64,000 nucleotides of DNA from Plenodomus lindquistii (lineage: Eukaryota; Ascomycota; Dothideomycetes; Pleosporales; Leptosphaeriaceae). Positions 28,062-40,550 of this stretch are shown one piece after another. Positions within the stretch are counted from its first letter, which is position 1. Every line of letters starts with the position of its first letter. The stretch lies in the NCBI GenBank assembly GCA_025504975.1, contig JANUWI010000002.1, forward strand, positions 2,170,001 to 2,234,000, written 5' to 3'. The position numbers and the translations under genes are program-made. Under the pieces are notes generated by a model. That model worked only from the letters and a program-made list of their open reading frames with translations, was not told the origin of the DNA and did no database searches.

Positions 28062-30664
28062 TATATTTTATAGACAAGTAGTCTACATAGACAAGTAGTC
28101 TACCTCTACTAAGACCCTACTAAAACTATACTTTATTCTAGTCTAAAGTAGTATAATATAGCGCTGTATAGTGTAAAACTAGCCTAAATACTATTTTATA
28201 ACTACTTCTATCTTACTTTTATATATTTATAAGTTATACTCTATTTTATAGTACTATATATAGTATTATACCTGTTTATAGCTTTTACTAGCCTACTTTT
28301 TTTTTTTTTACTTTCTTTCTATTACTACGCGCTTTAAACTTCTTTAAAGTAGTTAAGCGTAGGCTTTTTTTAGCTGTAAAGTTACTTTTATACTAAACCT
28401 ACTTTTTTTTATATAATTTATAATATATAGCAGTTTTATTAGTAGCCTAAAGTTTAGTAATTTTTTTCTACGCTAATACTAGCTTATACGTAATAATTAT
28501 AGCCTTTTTTAACACTTTTTTAAAAGCTTTAATTATAGAAGTTAGTAAGCTATCTATATACCTCTAAATTTTTACCTTTATAAGCGTTAATTATAACTTT
28601 AGTTTAAAAATATTATTTAGAGTTTATAACTACTAAAGCTTATTATTAATAGAGAGTAGTAATAGAGTACGTAACTAGACTTTAAAGCGTAATATAACTA
28701 ACTCTAGTTTATATAGAACTAGTCTAGTGTTTTAAACCTTTTTTTAGATATTACTAGAAGTTATTGCAGCTTTATAAGCGCGTATAAAGTAAAGCAGGAA
28801 TTTAAACTTTATAATATATATAATATAGTTATATATAAGCTTTTTAGCTTAGCAGCTATACGCCTACTTTAAAAAAGTAAAATAACCTATATTAAATAGC
28901 TAGAGAAAGTATAATAAGTAAAAAGGTATATATATAGTAATAATTTTTTTTTTTTATAGTATTACTAGAATTTAAGTAAGTTATAGCTTTTATAGCTATT
29001 AATAATAAGCAGCTAGTACCCTCTAATAGTACACGTTTTAGTATAGGTATTAAAGTACTCTAGCTACTAATATCTAAGCTTATTAGTTATCTAGCTATTT
29101 TTAGAGACTATAATAATCTAATCTCTAGGCAGGCTATTCTTTTTATACTAGGCTAAAAAGTAGTAGCAGCCTTTAAAAATAATAAAAAGTAGAATAGCCT
29201 ATTCTATCGCGTTAATTCTCTAGATAACTATTATCTACTTCTAGTTACTCTACTAGACTACCTTTAGTTATTTTTAATACTCTAAAGCTATAATAACTAC
29301 TTCTATTAATATCTAGCCTATTATAAAGCCTGTTTTATTAAAATTATATATATTTTTATTCTAGATATTATACTTTTCCTTTATATTAGCTACTAGTTCG
29401 TCAGGAAAAAACTTTTTGTAGCATTCTGGTCATTCACCAAGCGCATTGTAAATGAGTTGAATTACTAGTAAATGACTAGGAAAAGACTTAAGTAGTGTGG
29501 CTGACGTGAATGGCTTAATTTACCTCATTTACCTCGCTCACCCCATTAACCCCACGAACGTCAAACACCATGAAAAATTAAAACTAGTCCTAATCAGGCA
29601 ATTGAAATTCTAATAATATAGAATAAATGTTTAGCTATAAATTAGTTAAAAAATTACTATTTTAAGCCTAGCCGTTCTATAGTTATTAATTATTTACTAA
29701 AAAGTTTTAATGTTCCTCGCTTAAAAATAATTTGCAGGGGCTGCTAATAGTTTAAATAGATAATAAAACTATATTTTTTTTTCGCGCTAAGCCTATAAAG
29801 GTAATATTTTAGTATTTAGAAACTTCTATTATATTATTATATTAATTGCGTACGTTGTTATATAACTTAAAAGAGTTTAAAAAAGTAAAGTTCTTTTTTA
29901 TTTTAAACTAGCAGGGGTCTAGGAGGTAAGCGAGGTAAGCGAGGTAAATTAAGTAAAAATAGTACTTAAAGTAATTTACGTCACTCACGTTATTTACTAG
30001 TAAATTACTAGTAAACTACGTAAAAAAAGGCCTCGTGGGGTAAAAGTGGTAAATTGGTAATTCACGTCAATTACCAGCCATTTACGTTACTTTCTATCTA
30101 CTTACTCAATTTACTACACAATAGAATTTCCTAACGTTTAAACTAGGCTTTAATAACTTTTAAGTTTTTATATAGAGCTTTTTTATAGTTATACTTGTAA
30201 TTAAACTTTACTTTAAATTTAAAGCGGCGTTTAATAAACGTACTAGGCTAGTTTATACTAATATAGTCTAGATTACGTTTATTATATAATAAATTAGCTA
30301 TATTTACTATAGCTATAAGCTTTAGAGGAAATTCTTACGTATACAGCTTAAGTATATACTAAATAATTACTATTTTTTTATTTTTATCTAGTTTTTTTAG
30401 ATTAGGCGTATAATCTCTACGTAGAGGTTAACTAGTACGTTTTTAATATAAAGTAGTATAAAAGACGTTATAAATAGCTGCAGCGCGTTATAAAAAGAGA
30501 TTTATATTTTATTTTAAAGCCTGTAGCGTAAGCTATATCTAAGCTTTATTAGAGAGTTCTATCTAGTATTATTAGTAGAACATTATATAGGTATATATAG
30601 TTTTAGTAGAGTTTTAGTAAAGGTAAACTATTTATCTATATAGACCGCTTGTTTATAAAGTATG
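28062..30664 (+). mobile_element. DNA transposon II, copy A (RIPed), with element III inside
   Basis: Terminal inverted repeats of about 45 bp contain a twice-repeated motif related to tagacaagtagtcta on the left, with a mutated match on the right (30,620-30,664). A likely 4-bp target duplication, ttaa (from tcaa of the pogo gene), flanks it at 28,058-28,061 and 30,665-30,668. Minus the nested element III it is about 1.86 kb, the same length as copy B at 53,261-55,119. A third copy is split at 13,208 and 37,096. I cannot name the superfamily: no catalytic motif is legible in the RIPed interior. Confidence 0.7.
29399..30136. mobile_element. Small non-autonomous element III
   Basis: About 738 bp present in element II copy A but absent at the same point of copy B. 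It has short inverted termini (cgtcaggaaa on the left, matched by cgttaggaaa in reverse complement on the right) and long imperfect subterminal inverted arms. The left arm at about 29,440-29,570 contains tttacctcatttacctcgc. The right arm at about 29,930-30,110 contains ggtaagcgaggtaagcgagg. The arms keep many CA/TG dinucleotides, while the centre (29,600-29,920) is AT-rich. It has no coding capacity and is probably mobilised by a partner elsewhere (inference). Confidence 0.6.
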
Positions 30665-33600
30665 TTAAATTTATAGATAAAATTAAAGCTAAGTAGAGTA
30701 TCTAAAATAATAACATCTATAACTTTAATAAAACTAGCTTCTAGATAGGTATAATTAGGTCTATAAAAGTTATTATAAACTTTAAAAAATATAATTAGCT
30801 AGACTTTATCTAGCTAGGCAATTATAAATAGGTTACTATTATCTAAAGTATATATACTTTAGAGAATATAACTCTATTTTTTATTATTTATAAAAAATAT
30901 ATACATATCTCTATATAGTATAAAAAAGCTAGTATTTTATATAACTAGAAATTTTTAATTTTTAAAAATAACTAGATATATAACGCGTTTAGACTAGAGT
31001 AGTTAAAGCACTTTAACGCGTATATAAAGGTGTAAAAAGTAAAAGTATACTAGTTACTAATTTTAGATAGCTATAAAAGCTATTTTAACTAAAAATTTAA
31101 AAACTACTATATAGAGAATAAAATTCTAATATTTTATATACCTTTTTATTTATTTTATATTCTCTAGCTATTTAATATAGTATGTTTTTTACTATTAAAG
31201 TGTAAATACTTTTAGCGCGTGTAAGATTTAGCACGCTAACACGTTTTTTATATTAATAAAAAAGGCTTTTTTTTTACTTTTAAAAACGTATTTTTTAATG
31301 TGTTTATAGTTAATAAGTATTAAAAAGCTTTTAAAGTATTAGAGCTAGTTTTTACTAACGCGTAGGTAGTATTAGATTACTTTAAAATATAGTTATATAC
31401 TCTACTTTAACTTTCCTCTCTAGTAAACTTATAGTAATTAAAAACTCTAAGTAATATTTATAAATTTAGGTTTTAGTTAAAGTTTATATGTAAATTCTTT
31501 ATTTAGTTACCTATAACTATATAAACTAGCTTTTTATAGCTTATAAAAAAGGCTAAACTAATACTATACTAAAATACTTTTTTTTAAGCCTATAACTATA
31601 AGCTTAAAAAGTAATTAGTAAAAATAATAAAAAAAAAAGTGTAAAAAAAAAAATCTAGTAAAAAAGTATTTTTAAATATAGTACTAGATTATAGACTACT
31701 ATAGCTTTAACTACAGCGCCTACTCTATTAAAATATACGCGTAGTAGTAGTAGTTAAGTATCTATTTAACTAGGTATCTAACGCTATAGTAATTATAAAA
31801 AGACTAGGTATAACGCTTATACGTGCTAGAAAAGTTTAGAAAATACTTCTAAATTAGATATAAGCTCTATAGTAGTAGAGTTAAATGTTAATAGTAATAA
31901 TAATAATAATTAAAAATATAGTATTTATAATACTAAAAAAAAGTAGCTAGCTTAGTAGTGTAGCTAGCTTAGTAGTAGAATATATTAATACTTTATCTAA
32001 AGCTTTTTATATATTACTAAAGCTTTAATAGAACTTACTAGAAATAGTAGTTAAAAGTTTTTTTTACTATAAACAAAACTCTAATACTATTTACATTTTT
32101 AAAGTATTTAAAAATACGTTTAGTTTAGCTAGAGTACTATTATACTTTAACTCTAATCTATAAATATAAATAGAGACTAATACTTTTAACTTAATTACTA
32201 CTATAGTTTTATTATAGATAGTAAATAAAGTTCTAAAACTAGTTAGCTTTTTATTTTATAAAATAACACCTATAGAGTATAATTATAAAATCTACAATAA
32301 AAAGTTATTAGCTATTATTAAAGTATTTAAAAAATAGCGTTTTGAATTTATAGAAATAGATATAAATAATTCTATTAAAGTTCTAAATAATAATCTATTA
32401 CTATAAATCTTTATAACTACTAAGTAATTAAATTACTATTAAGCCTAATAGAATAAGTTTCTTTTTAAATTTAACTTTTATATTATTTACTAATCTAGTA
32501 AATAAAGTACTAAGCCTAATATATTTATATATTAACTATAAAATCTTCTATATAATATTAAAAACACTTATAAATAATATTAGATATAAATAGTATTAAA
32601 ACTTTATAAAGTTAGTTTAGAGTTATATATAGTATTACTATATTTCTACTAAAATAGTAGTATTTATTATGTAATCTACCTAGCTAAGTACTTTATAAAC
32701 TATTTATCTAATAATTTTATTAGTTTAGTTTAACTTACTACTTAAGTATATAATACTAATAATTATAGTAATAAAAATATATTTATAATATATAGGTAAA
32801 ATATATAGAAAGTAAAAATAATATAAAATATTTAAGCTAATAGTCTAAAAAAAGATAATATTTTTAAATAATCTAAAACGTTTATAATACTAATTTAATA
32901 GCCTCTATAGTTTTTATAGCTAAAATAATAAAAGAATAATAACTACTATATAAGTTTATTTATAGTAACTAGAAGCTATATATTAAACTTAGTAATTATT
33001 TAATATATAAAAAGCTTCTATATATATAAAGTAAAGTTTAAATTTTTAACTCTAGTTAGCTTTATATACATATTATTAAATAAGTTTACTAGATATATTA
33101 GAGTAGGTATAGTAGAAAGTATAAAGGTTATAATAAAATTAACTATTAGTATTACTAGCTACTTAAATTAATAATATAGCTAAGTACGTATAAATTTATT
33201 TTATTTACTAATAATTAAAGTTATACTAAAAATAAAGTATAGTTTATTTTACCTATTACCTATACTAGATAAATACTAGTAGACTATTTCTATTAACTAT
33301 ATTATCTATTTTTTATTTTATATAGATAGTAGTTATACCTATACTAGTATCTTTATTACTATTAAAAAACTTAGTAAAATAACGAAGTTTATGTTAGTTA
33401 ATAATCTAAAAGTAGAAACTCTAGTATAAGCTTTTATAAAGTTTATTTAGTAAAAAAAAAGATACTCTAAAGCTATTATTAGTAATTAAAAGATATAGTT
33501 TAATTAACATTTCTAGTTAAAACTCTACTAATAACTAGGTACTAAGTTTAAACTATTTATAGAATACTATCTAGAAACTAATAGTTAAATAGAGATTATA

Positions 33601-35109
33601 AACGCCTAGTTTAAATAATACCTCTATATTTATATTAATTATAAGTAAAATAACTAGGCTTTATTTCTACTAATAGCTAAATTTAGAGTAAATAATTTAA
33701 TTAGCGCTAGTATAGGCACTTATAGATTCTATCTAACTAAAAAATATAATTTTAAGTATAGACTTAAACTTTTTACTTTACTACTTGTTTATTTAATAGC
33801 GCCTACTAAAAAAAATAGATATAATACTAATAAGTTTACTAAATAAATAAATTAACTATAATAAGCTCTATAACTAGAACTTTAGTAGCTATAAATAAAA
33901 TAAGCTAAGTTTATAAATTATAATAGACTTTTTATTTCTATATTTAAAATTAGTAACTATATTATAATAAATATCTATAACTTTTAAATAACGTAGCCTA
34001 ATTAGTTACTAAACTTTAAAAATTAAAGCTTTTTTTTTATTACTAATGTAATTAATAATATAGTATATAAACTAAAGCTTTCTACTAAATTTAGTAAACT
34101 ATATAATATCTTTTACTTTTAGCTTTTATATCTATATTATAAAACTCTTTTATTTAAATAAATATATAATAATAGTAACTACGCCTACTTTACTAATTTT
34201 AAAGTAGAAAATACTACTAACTATATAGTTAAAGCTATTTTTAACTTCTAGATAGTAATAGAACTAGTAGACTTTTAAATATAAAAGAAAAGATTACTCT
34301 AATACCTAATATAGTAGGCTAATTACTCTAAAAAACCTAATAAATTTTTATAGAAGCTATATATAAATCTAATTAACTCTATAAACTTTATATTTAAGTT
34401 TTATAAATTATAATCTAATATAGCTTAGCTATATAACTTATTTATAATATTTAATAGTAGATAATAGTTATTATTAATATACTTTACTAACTATTATAAT
34501 TATAACTAACTATTTAGCTAAATAGCTCTATAGTAAATATTTATATTCTATTTTATTATTTACTATTTTTAATAAAAGTAGAGTACTACTACTATACTTT
34601 TTATTAAAAATAGTATATAGATTTATAATTCTAATTAAGATATACTTTACTTAAAAACGTTATTAAAGCTATTTAGAAAGTTTCTAGAGTAGTAGATAGA
34701 GCTTGCTAAGTAAATAGAAAGCTTTAGCTTTATTTAGTTAATATAGCTAGTTTACTATATTAACTATAAAAGATAATTTAATAGTTTATTTTAGTTTTAA
34801 AGTATAAAGTACTTACTATACCTAGTCTACTAACTACTTAAATCTTTATTATTTAAAGCTTTCTTTTCTAAAAGCTTTATTATAATAAGCTATCTAATTA
34901 ACTAAAGCTATAACTTATTATAAAGGATATATATAAAAGCTATATATATAAATACTAAATTAGAGATATTAAATATAGCTATAAAATAGTCTATATAAAT
35001 AAATATTATTTATTTTACTATAAAGTCTATATATAGCTTTTATAAAACGTAGTATAACTATATTTAATAATTTAAATAATAGAAATACTTTTTTTAGAAA
35101 AGAGAATAG

Positions 35110-35324
35110 TATTATAAATTAAATATATAACCTCTATATAATTAGAAGTTTAGTACTATTCTACTTTACCTATACTAGGTTTAAATAGGTACGTTTTAGT
35201 TAGTAGCTATATAACTACTACTTTATATATAAAAAACTAGCTTTTTGTATAATATTTTACTATAGTAGTATTTAATTAAATTAATTAATTTATTTTAGGT
35301 ATAGTTTATATCTATACCTTTATA
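35110..35324 (+). repeat. 3' LTR of Gypsy C
   Basis: 215 bp, collinear with 13,674-13,888. Pogo copy 3 resumes immediately after it. Confidence 0.75.
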
Positions 35325-37095
35325 AATCTACTATAGACTAATAATATTATAAACTATTTATATAGAATAAAAAAGGAATATAGCTTACTATTTAAGTCTA
35401 TAAAGCTAGTAAATATAAAAGCTATTATACTATAGCTATAGCTTTTAGCGTTAATTAATATAGGCTTTTTAAATTAATTAATAGAATTACTTTATACTTT
35501 TAAATTTAAACTAACTAGTATAAATTTACTACTACTAAAAAGTAGATAATTATGTAATATATTATTAATTTTAATTTATAAAAGCTTACTTTTTTACTAT
35601 ATATTATAGAAAATATAGCTAATAAAATACTAGAAGTATATATTAAAATACTAGTAAATAGATAGTAGACTAAGTACTTTATAACACGTTTTTATAAACT
35701 TTATATAGCTTTTAATTAAATAAAAGATAAATAAAAAATAAAATAAAAAAAATCTAGAAATTGTTAGTATATAGTTTAAATTTATAGAAAAAATAAAAAG
35801 TAAATATAGTATTTATTATAATAATATCTATAACTTTAATAAAACTAGCTTTTAAATAGATATAATTAGATCTATAAAACTTATTATAAACTTTTAAAAA
35901 TATAATTAGCTAGGTTTTATCTAGCTAGATAAGTATAAATAGATTACTATAATCTATAGTATATATATCTCTAGAGATATAACTTTACTTTTTATTATTT
36001 ATAAAAAACGCGTATATATCTCTATATAGTATAAAAAAGCTAGTATTTTTATTAATTAAAAGGTTTTAGTCTCTAAAAATAGCTAGATAAATAATATATT
36101 TAGGCTAAAGTAGTTAAAGTACTTAAATATATATATAAAAGTATAAAAAGTTAAAATTTACTACTTACTAATTTTAAATAGCTATAAAAACTACTTTAAC
36201 TAAAAGTTAAAAAATTATTATTTAAAAAGTAAAATTCTAATACTCTATATATCTTTTTATTTATTCTATATTCTCTAGCTATTTAATATAGTATATTTTA
36301 TACTATAAAAGCTTAGATATTTGTAATAAATTTAAAACTTAGCACGCTAACGCGTTTTCTATATTAATAAAAAAAGTCTTTTTAAGCTTTTAAAAATACA
36401 TTTTTTAATATATTTATAGTTAATAACGATTAAAAAGCGTTTAGAGTTTTAAAGCTAGTTTTTACTAATATATATATAGTATAAAATTACCTTAAAGTAT
36501 AGTTATATACTTTACTTTCACTTTTTTTTTTAGTAAATCTTTAATAATTAAAAATTAAAAAAATATTTATAAATTTAGATTTTAATTAAAATTTATATAA
36601 AAATTATTAATTTAGTTATTTATAACTATATAAACTAGCTTTTTATAGTTTATAAAAAAAGCTAAGAATATATTATATAAAAATACTTTTCTATAGGCCT
36701 TTTTTTATAAGCTTAAAAAGTAATTAGTAAAAATAATAACAATAGAAAATATAAAAAAAAATCTAGTAAAAAAGTACTTTTAAATATAGTACTAGATTAT
36801 AGGCTACTTTAGCTTTAGCTATAGTATTTAGTCTATTAAAATATATATATAGTAGTAGTAGTTAAGTATTTATTTAACTAGGTATCTAATACTATAGTAA
36901 TTTAAAAAAAACTAGGTATACTACTTATATATACTAGATAAATTTAGAAAGTATTTCTAAATCTAATATAAGCTCTATAGTAATAGCGTTTAATATTAAT
37001 AGTAATAATAATAATAATTAAAAATATAGTATTTATAATACTAAACTATTTAAACTAGTTTATTAGAGTAACTAGTTTACTAGTAGAATATTTTA

Positions 37096-38250
37096 ATATA
37101 ACTATATATTAGGTTTTTAGTTTAGTTACTATTTACTTCTATTAAAAGTATAGAATAATCTATATTAAATAGCTATAAATAGTATAAAAAGTATAAAAGT
37201 ATATAGAAAGTAATAATTTTAACTTTTTTATAGTATTTTTATAATTTAATTAAAAAGTAGCTTTTATATACTTACTAAAATACTTTAACTATTTTAAACT
37301 AATACTATTATTAATCTAGCTATCTTTAAAAACTATAAAAATCTAATTTTAAAATAGGCTATTCTTTTAATACTATATAAAAAAATAGGTTTTACTAGAA
37401 AAAAATAAAAAAAAATAGAATAGTTTATTTTATTATATTAATACTTTAAATTACTATAGTTTACTTCTAGTTACTTTACTATACTAATATTAGTTATTTT
37501 TAATACTTTATATTTAATACTACTATTCTATATAATATTTAGTTTACTATAAAACCTATTTTATTAAAGTTATAAATATTTTTATTTAAACTACTATATC
37601 TAGCTTTTATATTCTTTACTAGATAGAACTAGTTTTATATAATTTTAAATTTTTAATATAAAGTTTTTTTATATTTATACTTTTAAAATATTTTACTTTT
37701 AAATATTAGCTAATATCTAATTAATATACTACTTTAGTTTTTACTAATAGATAGTTATTTATATTTAGTAAATAAAGTATTAGTTATATTATTAACTATA
37801 GTAATTTAAAAAAAAATTTACCTTTAAATTAAATATATATTAGATAATTATACCTTTTTAATTAAATAGAGCTATATACTATTAGGCATTATATTATATT
37901 ATAAAAGCTTTTTTTTTATTAATTATAAAGTATTTTATAAAAAATATTATAGATATAAATAGCTATTTATTAAAAATAACTTATATATTATTAAATAGTC
38001 TAAATTATAAACTATATTAATTTTCTATTTAATACTAACTATATATTATTATATTATAGTATTATAGCTTATATTAATATACTTTATATTTTAGTAAAGT
38101 TTTAGTATTAAAAAAAATTATTTAGGTAAAAAACTTACCTATATAGTATATTATATTTAATAAGTATTAGATTTAGTAATCTAGTATAGCTATACTAGCG
38201 TTATTAATATTATATAATAGCTATTAAATAGCTATATAACTAGTATACTA
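37096..38250 (+). mobile_element. RIPed DNA transposon II, copy 3, right part
   Basis: Continues element II from where pogo copy 3 interrupts it. It matches about 28,820-29,390 and then the sequence after element III's position, without element III. The match weakens after about 37,750, and I cannot see the right terminal repeat, so the end coordinate is approximate. Confidence 0.5.
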
Positions 38251-38329
38251 TTAAACTAATCCTCTTTTTTCTTTATATAGATAATATAAAAGGGTGTAAG
38301 CTATAGAGCTATTATACTAGTTTTACTTA

Positions 38330-40550
38330 TGTTAGCGTAGCTTTAACTGTTCTGTCATCGGGGTACTTATAAAAAAATCGGAAGCCGTCCCATAGGACGG
38401 CATGTACACCACCCGCTAACAACCTTCCCTGTGAGCTCATGCGCACACGCTGCATATCCGCCAAAACACGCTCCTGTGTCGACGTTGAAATGAGCCACCA
38501 GAGTTCAGCCAAGAAGGACTTTCGCGGAGGAGTGACGTAATAAACATGTAGCAACATTCAGACAATGGAGACAGACCCGGGAGCTCGCTTGCGATCAGCT
38601 TGATGGATAGGTCTAAACCTCAACCTCACACGAGAGAGGCCCATCGCACTAGTCTTTCACGGCTCGCATCCCATTTTGGCCGATGCATCATGTTCGAATG
38701 AGCTGACATGATCTGTGAACTCCTCCCGCAGGTCGTTATGCGAATGGCTTTCTCCACAGGACAATCAGTGCGGTCAGGGTCGGTGTTCTGCCAGATAGCC
38801 ACGTTGCAATGAAAACTGGTCGTCAGGCCTTTGGTGCTGCGACGCGTTCACATTGCCTCATCATCGTTACCTCCATGACCCGGAGCATTCATGAACAAAC
38901 TTCTAATCATGGTAGCACACCAGGCAAGCAAGAGCTGCTCGACAAAATAACCATCGGCGAGGATTGCTGGTCCAAGACGCTTGTCTCTGAGTGTGGCTGC
39001 ATGACTTTCTGAGACTTGTTTTTGATTCCACTCCATCTCCCAACAGGGTCCGGAGGGCATTCTGATACGGACAAAGAACATCCTCAAAAGCCGCATGGTC
39101 GATAGTGACAGCTGTACGAGCTGTGCGATCGGGAAGGGTAGACGCTTGTCAATACAAATGCAAGCAGATCTTGCATGTTGACAATTGATGCGACTGGTCG
39201 GTTATCACGTAGGCGCGACTAGTGTCTGTTGGCGAATAACCATGACACAAGCTTTTGCGGGCGTTGATACGAACAAGGGTGGACACCCGATCTGATCTTT
39301 CGATCATATTGAAGAGACGCACGAGTGTCTTCGTCGTTATCTGCAAGGAATGGGCGAGACCTTCTTATCGTACAGTGCAAACGAAGTATGCCATGTCCAA
39401 CACATGTGGTTCAGTCCGCTCGCAAAGAAGCGAGTGGTCGGCTTTGGATCCGGAGCTAGACGAACCGTCATATTTGACAATAAGATTTTGAGACGCATCG
39501 AGACCTCGCTAGGCTGTCGCCCTTCCGACGAGTGGATCTCGCGCCAGCCGAAGCCAGAACAAGGTCTTATGTCTTTGTGTACGACTAGATCGAAATCGAG
39601 TACGTGCTCATCCTCTGCTTCACGCTCGCACTCAACGAGTTGGACTGGTACACGGTCATTGCTGGCACTTGGAGTGACTTCTTCCGTACGATATTCAAGT
39701 TCTGAATGTTCCTGCGTCAACGGGATTCAAGAACCCAGAGTCCATCTTTCAGGCAAGAGGACCGGCGTGTCTCGTCGAATGTCGTCCAGTTCTGCATCAG
39801 TGACTTGCAGGAAGCTAACCATACTGACCAGAGTCTGTTGCACAGATGAGGCACCGACGTGGTTCCCATTTGAGAACTTTAATACCCTAACAGGCACATG
39901 GCACCCCACTTCGAGCTGAAGCTCCCGTACCTCGAGTCTTCCTTTTGCGCACCATCTGCGAGGCAGACTACTATAGCAGACTGGCAGGCATCCGGAGGCT
40001 AATCGAAAGGTCGGCGACATGACCGCAAAGCTGTCCATCTCAACAAGCGAGACAGATACCAAGAAATGATTAGGGTTAAGGTCCGAGCCTGCTCTCTTCG
40101 CACACGAGCTCGATACAGAAGTCGAGGTGCACGACCCAACATGCAAACGACCCATTGAGACCATGCTAAGAGGCTCGGGTGTGTGTCAAGCCGTGCATTC
40201 ATGTGAGGCGCGGCGCACCGCAGACCAAAAGGAAAGCAGGCATCGGTAACTGTGGGGAAAGTGTCATGCCGGTGTGCTTGTGGACAAGCGAGAGAAGATC
40301 TAGCATTGAGGGCAGTGTTGCGCGTCTGTCCCGCTGCTCATGACATGGTCAAAGAGTGTCTGATGATTTTCGCGGGTCTGAAATCAAGGATGAGGCAATG
40401 GAAAGGGTGCAGCACCTAAACAAGGCGGACGCCGAAAGGCATGAGTTGTCGGGGTGGTGCTGAATGTTGGAGATGGAAAGGACAATGTACGCGCTGGAAA
40501 GAGACGCGTCGCGACCCTCATATTCGCTTAATCAGCGCCAGCTTACGTTA
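38330..40550. other. GC-balanced island without a recognised gene
   Basis: About 2.2 kb of ordinary base composition between two RIPed blocks, with sharp edges. Several moderate open frames exist on both strands, none recognisable. The best candidate for a decayed gene is on the minus strand. Frame 40,164-39,727 is followed at once by a shifted frame 39,720-39,337 whose residues look protein-like (for example VQLVECEREAEDEHVLDFD). A short minus-strand frame at 38,557-38,327 (76 residues) ends near the left edge. It could be a gene remnant, a host fragment trapped between transposons, or a single-copy transposon. Confidence 0.5.
39337..40164 (-). pseudogene. Possible broken gene, unknown function
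   Basis: Two consecutive minus-strand open frames (40,164-39,727 and 39,720-39,337) are separated by a stop and a frame change within 10 bases. This would fit one coding sequence with a frameshift or a missed intron. I recognise no domain, and no start or splice site stands out. The opposite strand also has a 189-codon frame (39,350-39,919), so the coding strand itself is uncertain. Confidence 0.2.

Larger units (their letters stand above)
27536..31985 (+). mobile_element. RIPed pogo copy 2, split by element II
   Basis: The left part (27,536-28,061) and right part (30,665-31,985) together align to the intact pogo element from terminal repeat to terminal repeat. TA dinucleotides flank the ends (27,534-27,535 and 31,986-31,987). 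It sits in the RT region of Gypsy C, whose frame resumes on the far side. The transposase has many stops. Changes against the intact copy are almost all C-to-T and G-to-A. Confidence 0.8.
13674..35325 (+). mobile_element. RIPed Ty3/Gypsy element C, split by nested insertions
   Basis: Flanked by matching 215-bp LTRs. Internal sequence lies in three pieces: 13,889-15,015, 24,342-27,535 and 31,986-35,109, together about 7.4 kb. Decayed translation shows a gag with a CCHC-like block near 25,590-25,640. A protease region lies near 26,100-26,300, and RT up to 27,535 resumes at 31,986. RNase H is at about 32,130-32,350, with a legible ETD-like motif and an NKELLAI-like stretch, and integrase at about 32,600-34,200. 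It inserted into pogo copy 3 with a short RIP-altered target duplication (tactt on the left, aatct on the right). Nonfunctional. Confidence 0.7.
13598..37093 (+). mobile_element. RIPed pogo copy 3, split by Gypsy C
   Basis: The left 76 bp (13,598-13,673) match the left terminal repeat and leader of the intact pogo element. The match resumes at 35,326 at the next base of the transposase start region and runs to the right terminal repeat, ending at 37,093. TA dinucleotides flank both ends (13,596-13,597 and 37,094-37,095). Everything between 13,674 and 35,325 is a later nested insertion. Substitutions relative to the intact copy are almost all C-to-T or G-to-A. The element sits inside element II copy 3. 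Confidence 0.75.

Noticed and set aside
1..38300. CRISPR arrays or prokaryotic features in the repeat-rich half
   Set aside because: The repeats are LTRs, inverted repeats and slippage tracts of a RIPed fungal genome; no regularly spaced repeat-spacer pattern.
39350..39919. 189-codon plus-strand frame in the GC-balanced island
   Set aside because: Serine/arginine-rich shadow-like composition, and it overlaps the more protein-like minus-strand frames; no domain or homologue recognised.
40068..40080. TTAGGG-like motif (gattagggttaagg)
   Set aside because: A single occurrence; no telomeric array.
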